From positions 165,502-196,486 of the forward strand of contig HF988640.1 of the NCBI GenBank assembly GCA_000434675.1: a stretch of DNA of 30,985 bases, read 5' to 3'. The position numbers were made by a program, and so were the translations under genes. This stretch comes from Faecalibacterium sp. CAG:1138. GTDB lineage: Bacteria > Bacillota > Clostridia > Christensenellales > CAG-917. Below the pieces are notes generated by a model. It was not told the DNA's origin, made no database searches, and saw only the letters and a program-made list of their open reading frames with translations. Below are positions 1-12,800 of the stretch, one piece after another. Position 1 is the stretch's first letter, and each line of letters begins with the position of its first letter.

Positions 1-340
1 GCTGCCCGCCGCTCCGTCCGGAAGAATGGCCCTTCAAAAAGGCGAAAACGCTCTGAATCGGCCGTGCAACGAGGTTTCTTACGCAAATAATTACGGTGCA
101 GATCAGGCACTCTACAAGCCCCAAAACGTAAAGCTTTCCGTTTACGTCGCCGCCGAAAGGATTGAATTTGAACGCTATGTTCAGCACGAGGCCGAACAAA
201 AGATAGATAACCGGAACGTAAAGACCGAAAAAGGAAAGTATCGTCCCCAGTCCCCTAAGAACGACTCCGCCCAAAAATTTCAGAAATTTCAGCAGCCACC
301 CGCTGAGTATCCCGCCGATGGCAAAGAGCGCGGCTTTCAT
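1..340 (-). CDS. Unrecognised membrane protein, 3' end outside the window
   Basis: Reading the minus strand from an ATG at 340 gives an open frame of 113 codons that reaches the left edge without a stop. The start is supported by a GGAGAT ribosome site about 9 bases upstream. The visible protein begins MKAALFAIGGILSGWLLKF and holds at least two hydrophobic segments: one near residues 24-52 (ending VPVIYLLFGLVLNIAF) and one near residues 67-85 (YVLGLVECLICTVIICV), the latter followed by a basic stretch (VRNLVARP). This is the pattern of a small integral membrane protein. I do not recognise the family. A competing frame on the plus strand (26-364) has a highly charged, uneven composition and no ribosome site, and is taken as a shadow. 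Confidence is good that this is a gene, low on function. Confidence 0.7.
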   Translation of the reverse strand, partial: MKAALFAIGGILSGWLLKFLKFLGGVVLRGLGTILSFFGLYVPVIYLLFGLVLNIAFKFNPFGGDVNGKLYVLGLVECLICTVIICVRNLVARPIQSVFAFLKGHSSGRSGGQ

Positions 341-735
341 TTTCTGTTTTATCTCCGATTTTGAAGTTTATCGTGCGTTTTCGTCGCTTAAACGCTTAAA
401 TTTGTTGTAAAACAGCGTTTTGAAGCTTCTTTGACAACGATTTTTGCATGGCGTCGAAAACAATTTCACCTATACATTTTACCACAAGTTTCGGCCATTT
501 GCAATTGTTTTGGACACGAAAGAATACGGCGTTCTTTTGGCGCTCGATAATTGCCGCAAAAAGCGGCAGACAAAAGCGATCGAAGCCAAAGAAGCTTTTT
601 CCGATTTTTGGAAAAATTATTCGATTTTCGGAACCTGAAGGTGTCAAACGTAAAGAAAAGTGTACGGTTGTCGCTTAAGAAGAGTGCTTTGTTGACAGTC
701 GGACGGCAAATTTTCAAAAAAAGCCGCGATATGCA
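341..735. other. Intergenic stretch without a supported gene
   Basis: This stretch separates a leftward gene from the rightward giant gene. It is AT-richer than its surroundings. Several small frames overlap here on both strands (for example 396-647 minus, 448-678 plus), but none has a convincing ribosome site, a recognisable domain or a natural composition. TTGACA hexamers occur at 431-436 and 692-697 without a matching -10 box at 16-18 bases. Some imperfect inverted repeats are present, such as TTCCGA near 598 with TCGGAA near 628, but none has a terminator-like U tail. I see nothing else I can support here. Confidence 0.5.
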
Positions 736-765
736 TTGACTTTTGGTTATGTTTCGAGGTAAAAT
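736..765 (+). promoter_or_regulatory. Sigma-A-like promoter for the giant lipoprotein gene
   Basis: TTGACT at 736-741 and TAAAAT at 760-765 are separated by 18 bases, a good match to a vegetative promoter. Transcription would begin near 772, giving a leader of roughly 80 bases before the ATG at 855. A second -10-like TATAAT lies at 773-778 but lacks a good -35 partner. The assignment is inference from consensus and position. Confidence 0.6.
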
Positions 766-784
766 AGAATCGTATAATTATGTG

Positions 785-832
785 GCGTATGCTCGCATAC
801 GCATGCCCGCGCATATAATGTGTGATATGTGC
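785..832 (+). promoter_or_regulatory. Structured 5' leader with two hairpins
   Basis: GCGTATGC (785-792) is followed, after two bases, by its perfect reverse complement GCATACGC (795-802). A second stem pairs GCGCATAT (809-816) with ATATGTGC (825-832), with one G-U pair. Both lie between the predicted transcription start and the AGGAGG ribosome site at 842-847. The segment is almost entirely alternating purine-pyrimidine. The hairpins could protect the 5' end of a very long mRNA or tune initiation. No known riboswitch was recognised. Confidence 0.55.
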
Positions 833-854
833 GGAAAGATTAGGAGGCTAATTT

Positions 855-3800
855 ATGAAAAAGAGGATTGACTTTTCCAAGTTGATTTTGGTTCTGGTTG
901 TCGTCTGCGTTCTGCTGTCTGTTTTTGCAGCCTGCGGTACCAACGACGCTCCGAACGGCGGAAACCAAACTCCGTCCGGCGGAAACAACCAGCCGAACAA
1001 CGGGCCAAAGGACGACGACGTCATCAGCTCTACGCAAAGCATCAACAACGGCCTTGCGATGCAGATGATTTTCGACTCCATAGCCAAATCCAAAGAACAG
1101 GGCTACATCGGAAGCAAATACATGAACTTCTCGATGAGCAGCTTTTTGTTCCTGGAACACGAAAACACCGCTAAATACATATACCTTGACGTGAAAGCGG
1201 CGTTGGACATCGAGAACGAGAAGAACAGCAAATTCCGCTTCGACGTTCGTCTGGTTGACGAAAACGGCGCGGAAAAGATTTTGATGAGTTTCTACAAAAT
1301 CGACGGCTACTTCTATATCGACACCCGTAACATCGCGGGATCGGTGGGTTCTGCCGACGGCGTTCACGTTTTCAAGAGCGACGATATGGACCTCGAATGG
1401 TGCGCTTCCACGGCTCAAAAACTGTTTGACGAGCTCGATCTCGCAGGCTTTTTGAAGCAGGACGGCTTCGGAGAACTTATCGGCGGCCTTTTGGGCGACG
1501 TTCCGAGTGCGATTAAGGGCATGATTTCCGGCATTCTGGGCAATTCCGTTTTGGAAACCATCAAAAAGCTTGCCGGACTCGATATGTCCACCGCTCAGTT
1601 GACCACCACCGAAACCGGCGAACAGCATCTTTACGTTCCTCTGGGACAGCTTAACAGCTTGCTGCCTACGGTAATGGGCATCGTTCCGGGCCTTCTCGGC
1701 GACACCCTCGCCGACGTCGGCGATCTTCTGGAGCTTGCTTTCGGATGGGATCTGGACGCTATTTTGAAAGCTGTCTCCGGCGACGTTCAGATGGGCCTTG
1801 CCGTCAACGCAATCATAAAAGACGACCTTTTCAAGAGCATGGATTTCGGCATCGAGCTTAAGGACAACCGTTCCAACGTTTCCGAAGACGACGCTCCATA
1901 TAACGATTTGACCGCGCGTCTCGGCGCATGCGACTTCAACCTCGGCGTGGAGCCGGATTTCGACATGCCCGATTTCTCCGTTACCGATACGATCGACTAT
2001 AGCCTCACGACGATCAACGCGGACATCGACCTTCAAATCAACGCCAAAGAACACACTTACACCGTCGGCACCCTCGACGCGGGTCTCGGCAACCTCATAA
2101 GCGGCCTCATAGGCAAAGATTTCACGCTCTCCGATACCTCTTTCGGAGACCTTCCTATAAACGTAGATCGCACCGTTTTCAGACTGCACGTCAAGCTGCG
2201 TCTGGAACTTGACCTCAAAGACAACAGCCGCACCAACGGCATAGTGGAAATATACGGCGCAGAAGACGAGAAGCTCCGCGCGGGGCTTTACTACGTCGGC
2301 GCGGACGAAACCTTGTACGTCGATCTTTCCGGCATGGGAAGCGGCAGATACAAGATGAACAACTATATTAAGACCACCACCAAAACCGTTGCGGTTCAGG
2401 ATCCTGAAGGCGACGTCGTTCTGGACGGAGATTATTACGTTCAATACGACGCGACCAAGCACGCGGGCTGGACTCGCTATAAGTTGCAGACCGTCAAAAC
2501 CTCCGCAACCACCAGCCTCAACCTTAACGTCATGATTAAGGACGCTTTGGACAAACTCATCACCGAAAAAGTTCCGTCCATTTCGAGGCTTATCTCCGGT
2601 TACGTGGCAAAAGCCGATGCGGTTACCTCTTCCGCAGAAGGCGAAGATTCCATCTATGACGAAGCAAAGGGCCTTATCGAATCCGGCGACGTTAAGATTT
2701 TCCACTACTTCACCGCAGACGGCGCAACCGCTTCGTCCACCACCAGCAAAAACAGCGTGGACGTGTTTGCGCTCTTAAAACAAATTCTTGCGCGCATCGA
2801 AATTGAAAAGGGCGACGGCAAATACACGCTTGCAAGCCTCACTCTGGATCTGTCGGGCGAAGTGTTCGACACCATTTTGGCAATGGTTAAACCGGGCCTT
2901 AGCCTGCCTGTTACCAAAGCGATGGTAAGCTACGTTCCGGATCTGACCACCTGGGGGAGTGCCGCGCTCACCGTGGATCTTGCCCTCGGCAACGATACCG
3001 ACGGTGACCTCTTCGGTTTAACGCTTCCTATTTCGTTCACTTACGGCAGACATCTCGACGATTGGGAGATGCCTAACTTCAACGACTACAGCAAGCCGTA
3101 TTCGGCAATCACCGTCGACAGCCTCAGCGACAGTCTGGGCTTCGACACCGTAAGTCTTGCTTTGAACGGCGGTTTCAGACTGCAGCTTGGCAAGAGTTCC
3201 ATGGAGCTTACCGACCTTCAGCAACTTCTGTACGGCATCTTGCTTAAACTGGACGTCGAAAACAACGTTGACCTCAACTACACGTTCAGCATTCAGGCAA
3301 ACCTCAAAATCAACACTATCTCCACCGACCTCTGGCACAGTCTGGACGCAAAAGTGCAAATCACCAAGGCGTCCAACGGCAGGAGTCTGGACATATTCCT
3401 CTCTGACGGCATGCTTTACGTGGACGCGTCCGCAATCGGCATTCCGAAGCTTAAACTCGACCTTGCCGGCCTTGTGAAAGGCGACGTGAAAGTCAACCTG
3501 TTCGGAAAAGCATCCGCAACTGCGGACGGAGACACGGGCGGCGACACGGGCGAAAACAAGGGAATGAGCACCGAACAGATTCTCGGCATCGTCGCGGCGG
3601 TCATCAGCGGCGTGAATATCGACAGCTCCGCCATCGAAGTCAGCCTCGCTTCCGACCTCATCGGCGCTCTCGTTACGGCTCTTGCCGGCACCGACAACGA
3701 AGTTGTAAATAACTTAAAACCGTTCCTTTCGAGCTTTGAAGTCACCGAAGGCAGCGGCCTTAAAATAAGCCTTGACGGCCTTAATCTCAGCGAACTTTAT

Positions 3801-6800
3801 ATAGACGTCAATCTGGGAGTGAAGAAAGAAGAATTCAATCTCGACCTCGGTCTTGGCCTCGGCCATATTCTGGTAGGGCTCGAGGCGTTGGATCTCGCTC
3901 CGACGAATCCTGACAGCTACGAAGACGTTCTGTCCAACATGAAGTTCTATCTGGCCCTCACTTTGGAAGTCGGCCTCGAAATGAGCGAAAGCGAAATCAA
4001 CCTTTCCACCGTTGCGGGCGGACTTTTGGGCGACCTTCTGGTAGGGCTTAACGTCGAAGAAGACATCAATCCTGGCCTCATTCTGAACTTGCAGGCCAAC
4101 CTCGACCTCGGAAACGCTCCGCAGGACAACGAAACCGAACTTCTTCTCACCGTTACCGGGCGTCAGACCGGCAAAACCCTTATCGGCGTTTACTATTCTT
4201 CGGGCGCGCTGTACGCAGACGTTCCGCTTCTCGGCATTGAAAAATTCTATATCGATCTCGATTTGATCGAGCTTTTGTCCGGTCTTATCAATAAAAAACC
4301 GGACGAACAACAGCCTGATCCGGCTCCCGGCAGCGCAATGGCAACAGAAGGAGGCTCCGGAGACGGAAATACGCAGGGTGACTCGTCCGGCGGCATTGCC
4401 GACATTTTGGGTAAGATGGATTTGTCCGACGTGGTCCTCGGTCTTGCTCTCGGCGACGAAGGCATCAAGGTTGAAGTTGCCACCGGCATCACCGGCGCGC
4501 TCCTCAGCTATCTTGCAGGAGCAATAGAAGGCAGCGTGGCGGGCGGACAGCTTGACGCGGCAACCGCGGCTTTGGTGAAAGCGTTGAGAACGAATTCCCC
4601 TGTTCACTACACCGACGAAAACGGCGAGGACAGAGTTAAAAACATCAGTTTTCCTGAAATCGGCGCGGAAGTTTCCATTGATTGGGGCAGAGAGGACGGT
4701 GTTCCGTTCCTCAATGCTTTGGAACTCGGCGTTCAGATTTCTCTTAAAGACGGCGAAAAAACCGTCCTCGGCATAGATCTCGGCATTTACGGCCTGCAAA
4801 TCGGCTTCAAGGCGAGAAAGTTCATTGACAGCGTTGCGCTGGAAGAATTCGAACACATTGACCTTCTGACCATCGGAGACACCGTTCAGTTCAACCTCGA
4901 CGTGGTGCATTTCGACATCTCCGGTTACTTCCACGTTTCCGCAGACGAGAATTCGGCCTCCGACAACAAAACCGAACTTAAGGATATTCTTGCCAACTTC
5001 TACAAATACGACGAAAACGGCAATCTCACCCAAGAGCAGACGAACTCCATTTTGCGAGCTTTGTCCGACATTATTCTAAAATGTGAAGTGCTAACCGATC
5101 TCGAACAGGACTACGGCATCCGTCTTGCGGGTAACATCAGTTTGGGTTCGCTTATATCGGGCGGCAAGCTTGACATAAAGGAGTTGCTGCAGAACAGCGA
5201 AATTGCCGTCGAAATTTATTACGGCAGAGTGGCAATGGGCAACGACCCTATCATCGGTCTCTATCTCCAGAACGGTATGCTTTATATCCGTTTGAACGGT
5301 ACCATTGCCGACAACGTAAAACTCAAATTCAACCTTTTGGGCAGCGGACTTCTGGACGGGCTTATCAAGCCGAAGCCGGACGATCCGTCTAATCCGGACG
5401 ATCCGACAAAGCCCGGAGATCCGTCTAATCCGGACGGGCCGGCGGGGTCTGCGGTGGCTTCCGCCATCGACGCATCGACGTTCCCGCTTATTCCGGCCAA
5501 CATTCTTGACCTTCTGAACGGAGCTTTGTCCGGCATCGGCATCAGCCGAGAAGCAATATCCATCGGCATCGGCGCAAAACTTATCGACGCGGTCGTAACC
5601 CTCATTCTGGGCAAAGAAGTCAAAGGAATGCCGGAACTCAACGAAGCAGAAAGCCGTCTGTGGCTGGGCTTTGACGATGGCATTTCGCTCAATCTTCGCC
5701 TGAAGATCGATCCGATTTGCTTCGGCCTCACAGTCGATAACATCAATTTGGGCCTCAAGGCGGGTTCAGTCATTCCTGCCATCGAAGAAGAGGTGTTCGA
5801 AACCGAATACGTCAGCTTGGCGGACCTTTCTACCGTCAGCCTGAGCCTCGAAGCCGGCGTCGACATTGTTCTTAAAGAAAGCAAACTTAACGTCGACGAC
5901 ATCGTTTCGGCGTTCGTCAGCGACCTCACCACCGGCCTCGGCGTCAATTTCGAAGACGATCACACCGCCTCCATCGGTCTCAGCCTGAAGGGCAATCTGG
6001 ATTTCTCCAATGCCCTTGCAACCGAAGTATCTTTGGAAGTCTTGCTTCTCAAAGACACCGGCAACGAATTGCTTGTCGGCGTATATATCGACGGTTCGGA
6101 CGTGTATGCACAGTTCCCTGGCCTCAACATTTCGGCATTTAAGGTGACCGACATCGAAGCCATCGAAAAACTTCTGAACGACGTTTACGCCAAAATTTCC
6201 GGCATTTTGAAGAAGCTTGACAAAAACGCTGCGGACGGAAACGCCGTTGCAACCGCCGACGATGACGCAACGATGGACCTCATCTTTGCTTTGTCCAAGA
6301 ACACCGTCAAAATCGAACTGTCCACCGCACTCATAAGCGGAATTCTGGGCATGCTTCCGTCCTTTGGAGTGAAAATCGAAGACAATCTCGTGAAGGGTAT
6401 TCAGGGCATCGTTGAAAGCCTTGACGCGGGCGCGTCCGTAAGTGTTAACTTGCACGACGTCGTTTTGAGGGTGGACGTTGACACCAACTGTCTGGGCCTT
6501 GGCGTCTGGCTGGGCTATCCTATGATCGGCACCTCGTTTATCGAAGGCGTCCTGGCTCCTGTCGAATCAAACCCTGATATTTTCGTCGATTTCAACGAAG
6601 AGGGTAACGTTTACGTCGAACTGGAGCTTGCAATTCGCTATCGCCTCACCGAAACCGACACCGAACTCAACGGACTTTTGGGCGACCTCCTCGGCGACGT
6701 GAAGATAGGCGACATCTCTTTGACGACGCTCCTCAACAAGCTTTTGGTCAGACTTTGCCTCACCAACGACGCAATGGGACAAATCGGCCTCAAGATTATG

Positions 6801-9800
6801 GTCAACGCCAACGTCAAAGATATATTAGCTAACAAAGATAACTTAAATATAAATACCATATTAGAAAGTCTGGACCTTGCGCTCGAGATTTCTTTGGGCA
6901 GCAAAAAAGTTTACGTTGCGCTCATCGATTACGTCGGTGAAGACGGCATCGCAAGCAAATACATCTTCCTCAAGCTCGACGAAATCGGCGTTCAGAACAT
7001 GAAGATCAGCCTCGATATGCTCAAAGGCATCATCGGCGGAATCGGGAAAGATAAGGGCGAAGGCGCCGCGCTCTCAACCGACGGCGACACCGAAGAGCCT
7101 GCTCCTTCGGGAAAAGTCGACACCAAAGCGCTTTTAAACAAGCTTCTGAACCTTGACGGAAATTATATCGGAGTTGGAGAAAGAGGGCTGGAAATCAGGC
7201 TTGCCTACAATGTAATCGCAGTTCTTCTTTCGGAGCTTCTTACCGGCTTTGACTTCTCGGAGGGAAGTCTCGACGCGGTGAACCTCGTCAACGAAAAGAC
7301 CGACGACACCGCTTTCATGCTTTGCTCCGAAGCAAAACCTGAAGACATTATGGACAACCGTCCGTACGTCAAGGTGGACGGAGAATACGTCCTTTACGAT
7401 GCAGGCGACAGCCGCCACGACGGTTTGGAACAATACTATAAGATCCGTACGACTGCAATTACCTTAAAAACCAACGATCCTAAGAACGGCGGCAAAGCTA
7501 GCGTCAACGTTGACATAGCTCTTGCTTTGGGTCTGGATATCGGCCTAAGCATCTACGGTTATAAAGTCGGATTTACGTCCAACAACATGAATCTGCCTCT
7601 CGGCGACACGGGTGACTATTCCGACGTTGCAAATATAATGCAAGACAAAATCACCGTCTCTTTGGACGCGTATGTCGACTTGTCGCTTCTGGACGACGCA
7701 GATTACAACGCGTCTCCTCTCATCAAAACCGTTCTGGATTTGGTGAAAGCGGACGGCGTGGACGGACTTGCCGATTTGCTGTATGTCATAAGCCTCAAAA
7801 CCGGCAACAACAGACTTAACATCTCCGTCGGCGCGGCGTTCACTATCAACGATATCATAAATATGGTCAAGGGCGGAAAAATCGACCTGACCAACTTTGA
7901 CATTTCTCTCGAAATTTTCGATTATGACGCTTTGGGCAACCGAATCGTTTATATCGGTCTTTATCTGTACGAGGGCAACGGCTACGTCGATATGTATAAC
8001 TACAACGGAAGCCCTGTTCTCTATATCGAAAACGCAGCTTCTGCGCTGGGTGACATCATCGGCGGTATCGGAAAAGATAAAGGCGAAGGTGCGGCTCTTG
8101 CAACCGACGGTGGCGCGGGTGAGCTTTCCGCAGAAGAAATCGGAATGAAGCTTGCCGTTGACGTGGTTCTGGGCAGCGCAGGTCTCGGCGTGCTCGTTCA
8201 CACCGGCCTCGTCGAAACCCTCCTCGAGCTGCTGCTTCCGGATATGGATTTGCACCTTGTGGAAATCTTCGGCAACGTCGGCGCCAAAGTTATGATCGAT
8301 TGGGAAGACGCAAAAGGTCTCGGTGACCTCGGCATAGACGTCGCGGTAACCTTGGGCGCCCTGCAGATCGGCCTCGGCATCGGAAATATCGGCCTTGCCA
8401 TCAATCCGGAAAACGGCGTAGTGCCTGAAACGGTTGTAAGCGAAGCCACCAACATCACTCAGATTCCGCTCAACGCAGGTTTAAGCGTACAGCTCGTTAT
8501 CGGCGCAGAAAACGGAAACTTCAACATCGGCGACCTGCTGGCAGGCATTTTGCCGGGCCTTGCGCTTGACCTCAACGTTCCTGCCGAAGACGGCGAAACT
8601 TTGGAGCTTAACCTTGACGTGGAAATAAGCGTCAACCTCGAAGACTTCAACACTTTGGAGGCCAAAGTGGAACTTCGGATGGCAGGAATCGGAGGCGACG
8701 TGCTTCTTCTCGGCGCATACTACACCAGAGGCGTGGTTTACGTTGACGCAAGAGGCCTGCTCGGCGAAGCCGCAAAAGTGCAGCTGACAGGTTTGGATCT
8801 CGGCGGAATACTGGAAGATATTCTCGGCGAAAAGCTTGGACACAACAAAAAGAGCGGAGGTGAAGGCGCAGCGGCGTCTGCCGACGACTTCGACGTGGAA
8901 ATGGCGGCGGTTCAGATTATTCTGGACGGAAAAGCCATCTCCGTAAGGCTCACCAGCGCGCTCCTTGATTGGGTTCTCAACCTTGACGCGGTTAAAAAAG
9001 CAATAACTCTCCCTGACGGCATCGATCTCGACGCCATGCTCAGCATCGGCTACATCAACGAAGAAACCGGTCTCTTCGACCTCAGCGTTTCTTTGGACGC
9101 GGTGATTGCCGAAATGCTCAGAGTGGGACTTAAACTTCACAACATCGAAATAGGCTTCCATCACAATGACCTCGTGGCCATCGAAGACGCTTACGCTTAT
9201 GTCGAAGCGGCCGACTTCAACATGACCTACGACAAAGAAACCAAAAAGATTTCCGTAAATCCGGAAGTCGTGATGGAACACGTCAATTTGCAGCTCGAAC
9301 TGGACATCTACAGCCTGATGATCGGACAAAACGGTTCCGACACCATGGACCTTACCAAGATATTCCAGCCTCTGTTTGCAAACATAAGCGACTTCCTCGC
9401 CAAGATTATGGTCAGGGACGCTTCCGGTAACGCCGCAGAGCTTATCAATAACCTAAGCGTCAAGATTGTCGCAGACGTGAAACTCAAACAACTTCTCGAA
9501 ACCGTTGATTTTTCAAAACTCGACGTGTCCGCGCTTCTTGCTTGCATCAACGCCGGCATCGAAGTCTACGACAACGGCCGGAAGATCATCGGCATCTACC
9601 TCAGCGAGGGCAGCGTATATCTGCAACTCGACGGTCTGGGCTTTGAAAACATCGTTGCCGAAAAAGAATTCGTCGACAAATTGTTGGATAAACTTCTGAA
9701 AAAGGATAACGGCGCGGGTTCCGCAATGTCTTCTGCAGACGGCGAGGACACCATGGCCACCGTCGTCAAGGTTATCAATTCCCTCGTCGCTTCCATAGAC

Positions 9801-12800
9801 GTTGCAGACAAGACCTTGAGCGTCGTTATCGCAAACAGCTACCTCACCGAGCTCTTCAACCTCGTGTTCCCTAATCTCGGACTGAAGGCTCCTGACTTCG
9901 ATCTCGGCAGAAACGCGATCAGCATCAACCTCAACAGGGGATTCTACACTTTGTTCGACGGCGCTACCGCGCAACAGCTGTTCTACGCAAAGGACGACAA
10001 GAACGGCACGCAGGTTGCAATTTACGACGAAAACGGCGACTACGTCATCGAAAACTACGACAAAACCAACCCTGCACACTTCGGTTTGCATCGTTACGAC
10101 TTCTACGTCTATCTCGAAGGCGCATACGTCAAGTACGATCCGACGAACCCGACTCACGCAAAACTCGATAAGTACGTTTTTGTGGGACGCAACGGCCTCA
10201 TCGAAGTGGACCTCAGCTTCTTCTCCAGCGAACTCGGCGTTTATATTCCTGCTCCGACCGTGGGCGTTACGGAATACAACTTCGACATTCCTGAAGAAAA
10301 CTGGCAGAGCATAACCGATGCGCACGGCGTCCAGATCGGACTCACCGGCACCATCGGCCTCAACACCAACAACATCAAAGGCATCACCGCAGGTCAGATC
10401 CTCGGCGGCATTTTGGGCGATTTGGACACCAAAGTTACCATCGACAAAATGGATATGAGCCTTAACTACGACATCAACGTTTACCTCGGTTTCGAGTACG
10501 ACATCGAGGCAATGAAGTTCGAAATCACCGCTCTCGACCTGTCCATCCGCCTTATAAGGGATAACGGAGAAGCCGGCAAAACCGTGCAGACCACCATTAT
10601 CTACGACGGAACCGCAGGCAAGGCGTATGTTGATCTCGGATTCCTCGGTTTGCCTAAACTTTCCGTCGACGGCTTAAAAATCAAGGATGTTCTCGCCCTT
10701 CTCAAGAAGAAAGATGACGGCGGCGGAGAAGGAAGCGTGGAGAACGCTTTGGCTACCGCAAACGGAAACATGGAAAAATCTGCGACGGCAGACGTGTTTA
10801 CAAGCCTTGCTTCCGTAATCATCCTGCTTAAAGACAACTTCCTCAGCGTAGGCCTCAGCAGCAAGTTTATCGTTGCTATCGTTCAGCTTATTGCGGGCGA
10901 AGAAGTCGGAAAAACCATAGCGGGCTATCTGCCTAACCTCGGCGTAGAACTGAGAATGGAATTGCATCCGTTCGTCATGGGCCTGTTCATTCAGCTTCAG
11001 GACGCAAACTGCGACAAGGTTGTGGACTTGTTCCTCACCTTCAACGGCTTTGACTTCGCCGAAAACGGTCTCGAAGGCGGCAGCACCATAAAGATTTTCG
11101 ACAAAGAAACTTATAGCGGCGACCTCGTCAACATCGATCCGTCGGAATTCTCGAACCTCCTGACGGTGAACCTCGGCGCGGACAAAAACCTCGGCGAAAG
11201 CGTCGTGGATCTCAAACTCGGCGTTCTGAGCCTTAGCGCGGAACTCGACCTCGGCCTTGTGGCGTTTGAAGACGTCAAAGACTGGGCAAAAGCGTTCAAA
11301 CCGCTCTTCGGCATCGGCGAAGAAGAGATGAAGATGATCATCGCTACCCTCGAAGAGGACAGCGTAACCGACATCGGCATCAAGATCGAAGGCAACGTCA
11401 ATCTGGGCGGATTGCTGTCAACTCCTATGAGCTTTGCGGGAACAGAGCTTCGCATCACGCTTTCTCTGGAAACCACTTCGGGAAGCTCCGCGCTTGTGGG
11501 CAGCAGCATCGTTATCACCCTTATCGGTGAAGAAGCAAGCGGAAAAGCGGGCGTCTATATCGACTTGTCCAACTACAGAAACCTCGGCAAACTCAAGCTG
11601 GAACTTGACCTTGCTGGCCTCATCGGCGGCATCGGTTCTTCGACCGGCGCGGTGGCGTCCGACGGCGAAACCAAGAACTACGGTTTGCTCGGCGAAAGCA
11701 TCTTCAACGTGCTCAACGGCATTCTGGGCGAACTCAAGTTCAGTGAAGGCACCATCAGCATCAACCTTTCCGAAAACCTCTTCGGAAAACTGTTTGACCT
11801 GCTGCTTTCCAGCAACCCTAACTTTGCGGGCCTCAAATACGAGGATATGCCTAAAGTCAGCGGCGGTTTGTCGATCGACGTCTTCACAATGACGATAAAA
11901 GTCAACCTCATCGTTTCCGAAACCATGAGCGTTGAACTCAAGCTTCACAACATCAAGCTGGGCACTTCGCCTATAGAAGAAGTTATGGACAGCGGCAGTC
12001 TTGCTCCGGCGTCTGCGGCCGACTTCAAGGACATCTTCAAGTCCTCCGTCGAAATCCAGCTTCTGGGCAGCCTCGGCTACACCCTGAACGCAAGCGGCAC
12101 GGCGGCGGCCGACCTCAGCGAAATCTTCACCCTCATTAAGAACAAGCAGGGCGTTTCGCTGCTTCAGAACCCGCTGGTGCAAATCGACATTACAAACGAC
12201 GTCGATATGCATCACGTTGCAAACACTTACGTTTACGTTGACCTCAACGACTTCAGCAAACTTAAAGTCGCTGTGGAAATCTACAAAGACGTTGCGGATA
12301 TGACCAACGGCGTGGGCACTGCAATCGCGGCCTACATCGACGGCACCGACATTTACGTCGACGTGTCTGCGCTGGGTATCCCTAAACTCCGCATCGCAAA
12401 CGTCAACATAGCAAAAATCATCGAAGACGCTTTGTCGAACACCGGTTTGTTCACCGCAACCGACAGCAGCCCTGAATACGACATGGGTCAAAGCTGGGGC
12501 GATTTGCTGTTCGGCGACATCGGCAACCTGCAAGCTTACGTTGCCCTCGTGTTCGCGCCTGAACGCTTCGCAATCGGCATCAACATGTCCATGATCGACG
12601 CAATCATCAAGGTTGTGCAGAAGAGCCAGGGACAAGACGTTGACTTCAGCGAAAGACTGCTTCCTCGTTTCGGCGAAGCAAGCCTCAGCATCGACAGCAG
12701 AGAATACGTACCTGTTGCTCAGGTCGGCAAGAACCAGTTCTCCAACTTCGACGAACAATACGTCCGCACCGGCGTGGTGAACGCGGAAGAGGCGCACAAA

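Noticed and set aside
26..364. A 112-codon plus-strand frame at the left edge
   Set aside because: The composition is charged and irregular, while the minus strand over the same bases gives a natural membrane protein with a ribosome site.
396..739. Several overlapping small frames on both strands in the left intergenic stretch
   Set aside because: They overlap each other, lack ribosome sites and show no recognisable sequence.
840..2705. A 621-codon minus-strand frame, with similar ones at 3714-5033 and 11418-13091
   Set aside because: Same cause as above. All are shadows of the giant lipoprotein gene without ribosome sites or domains.
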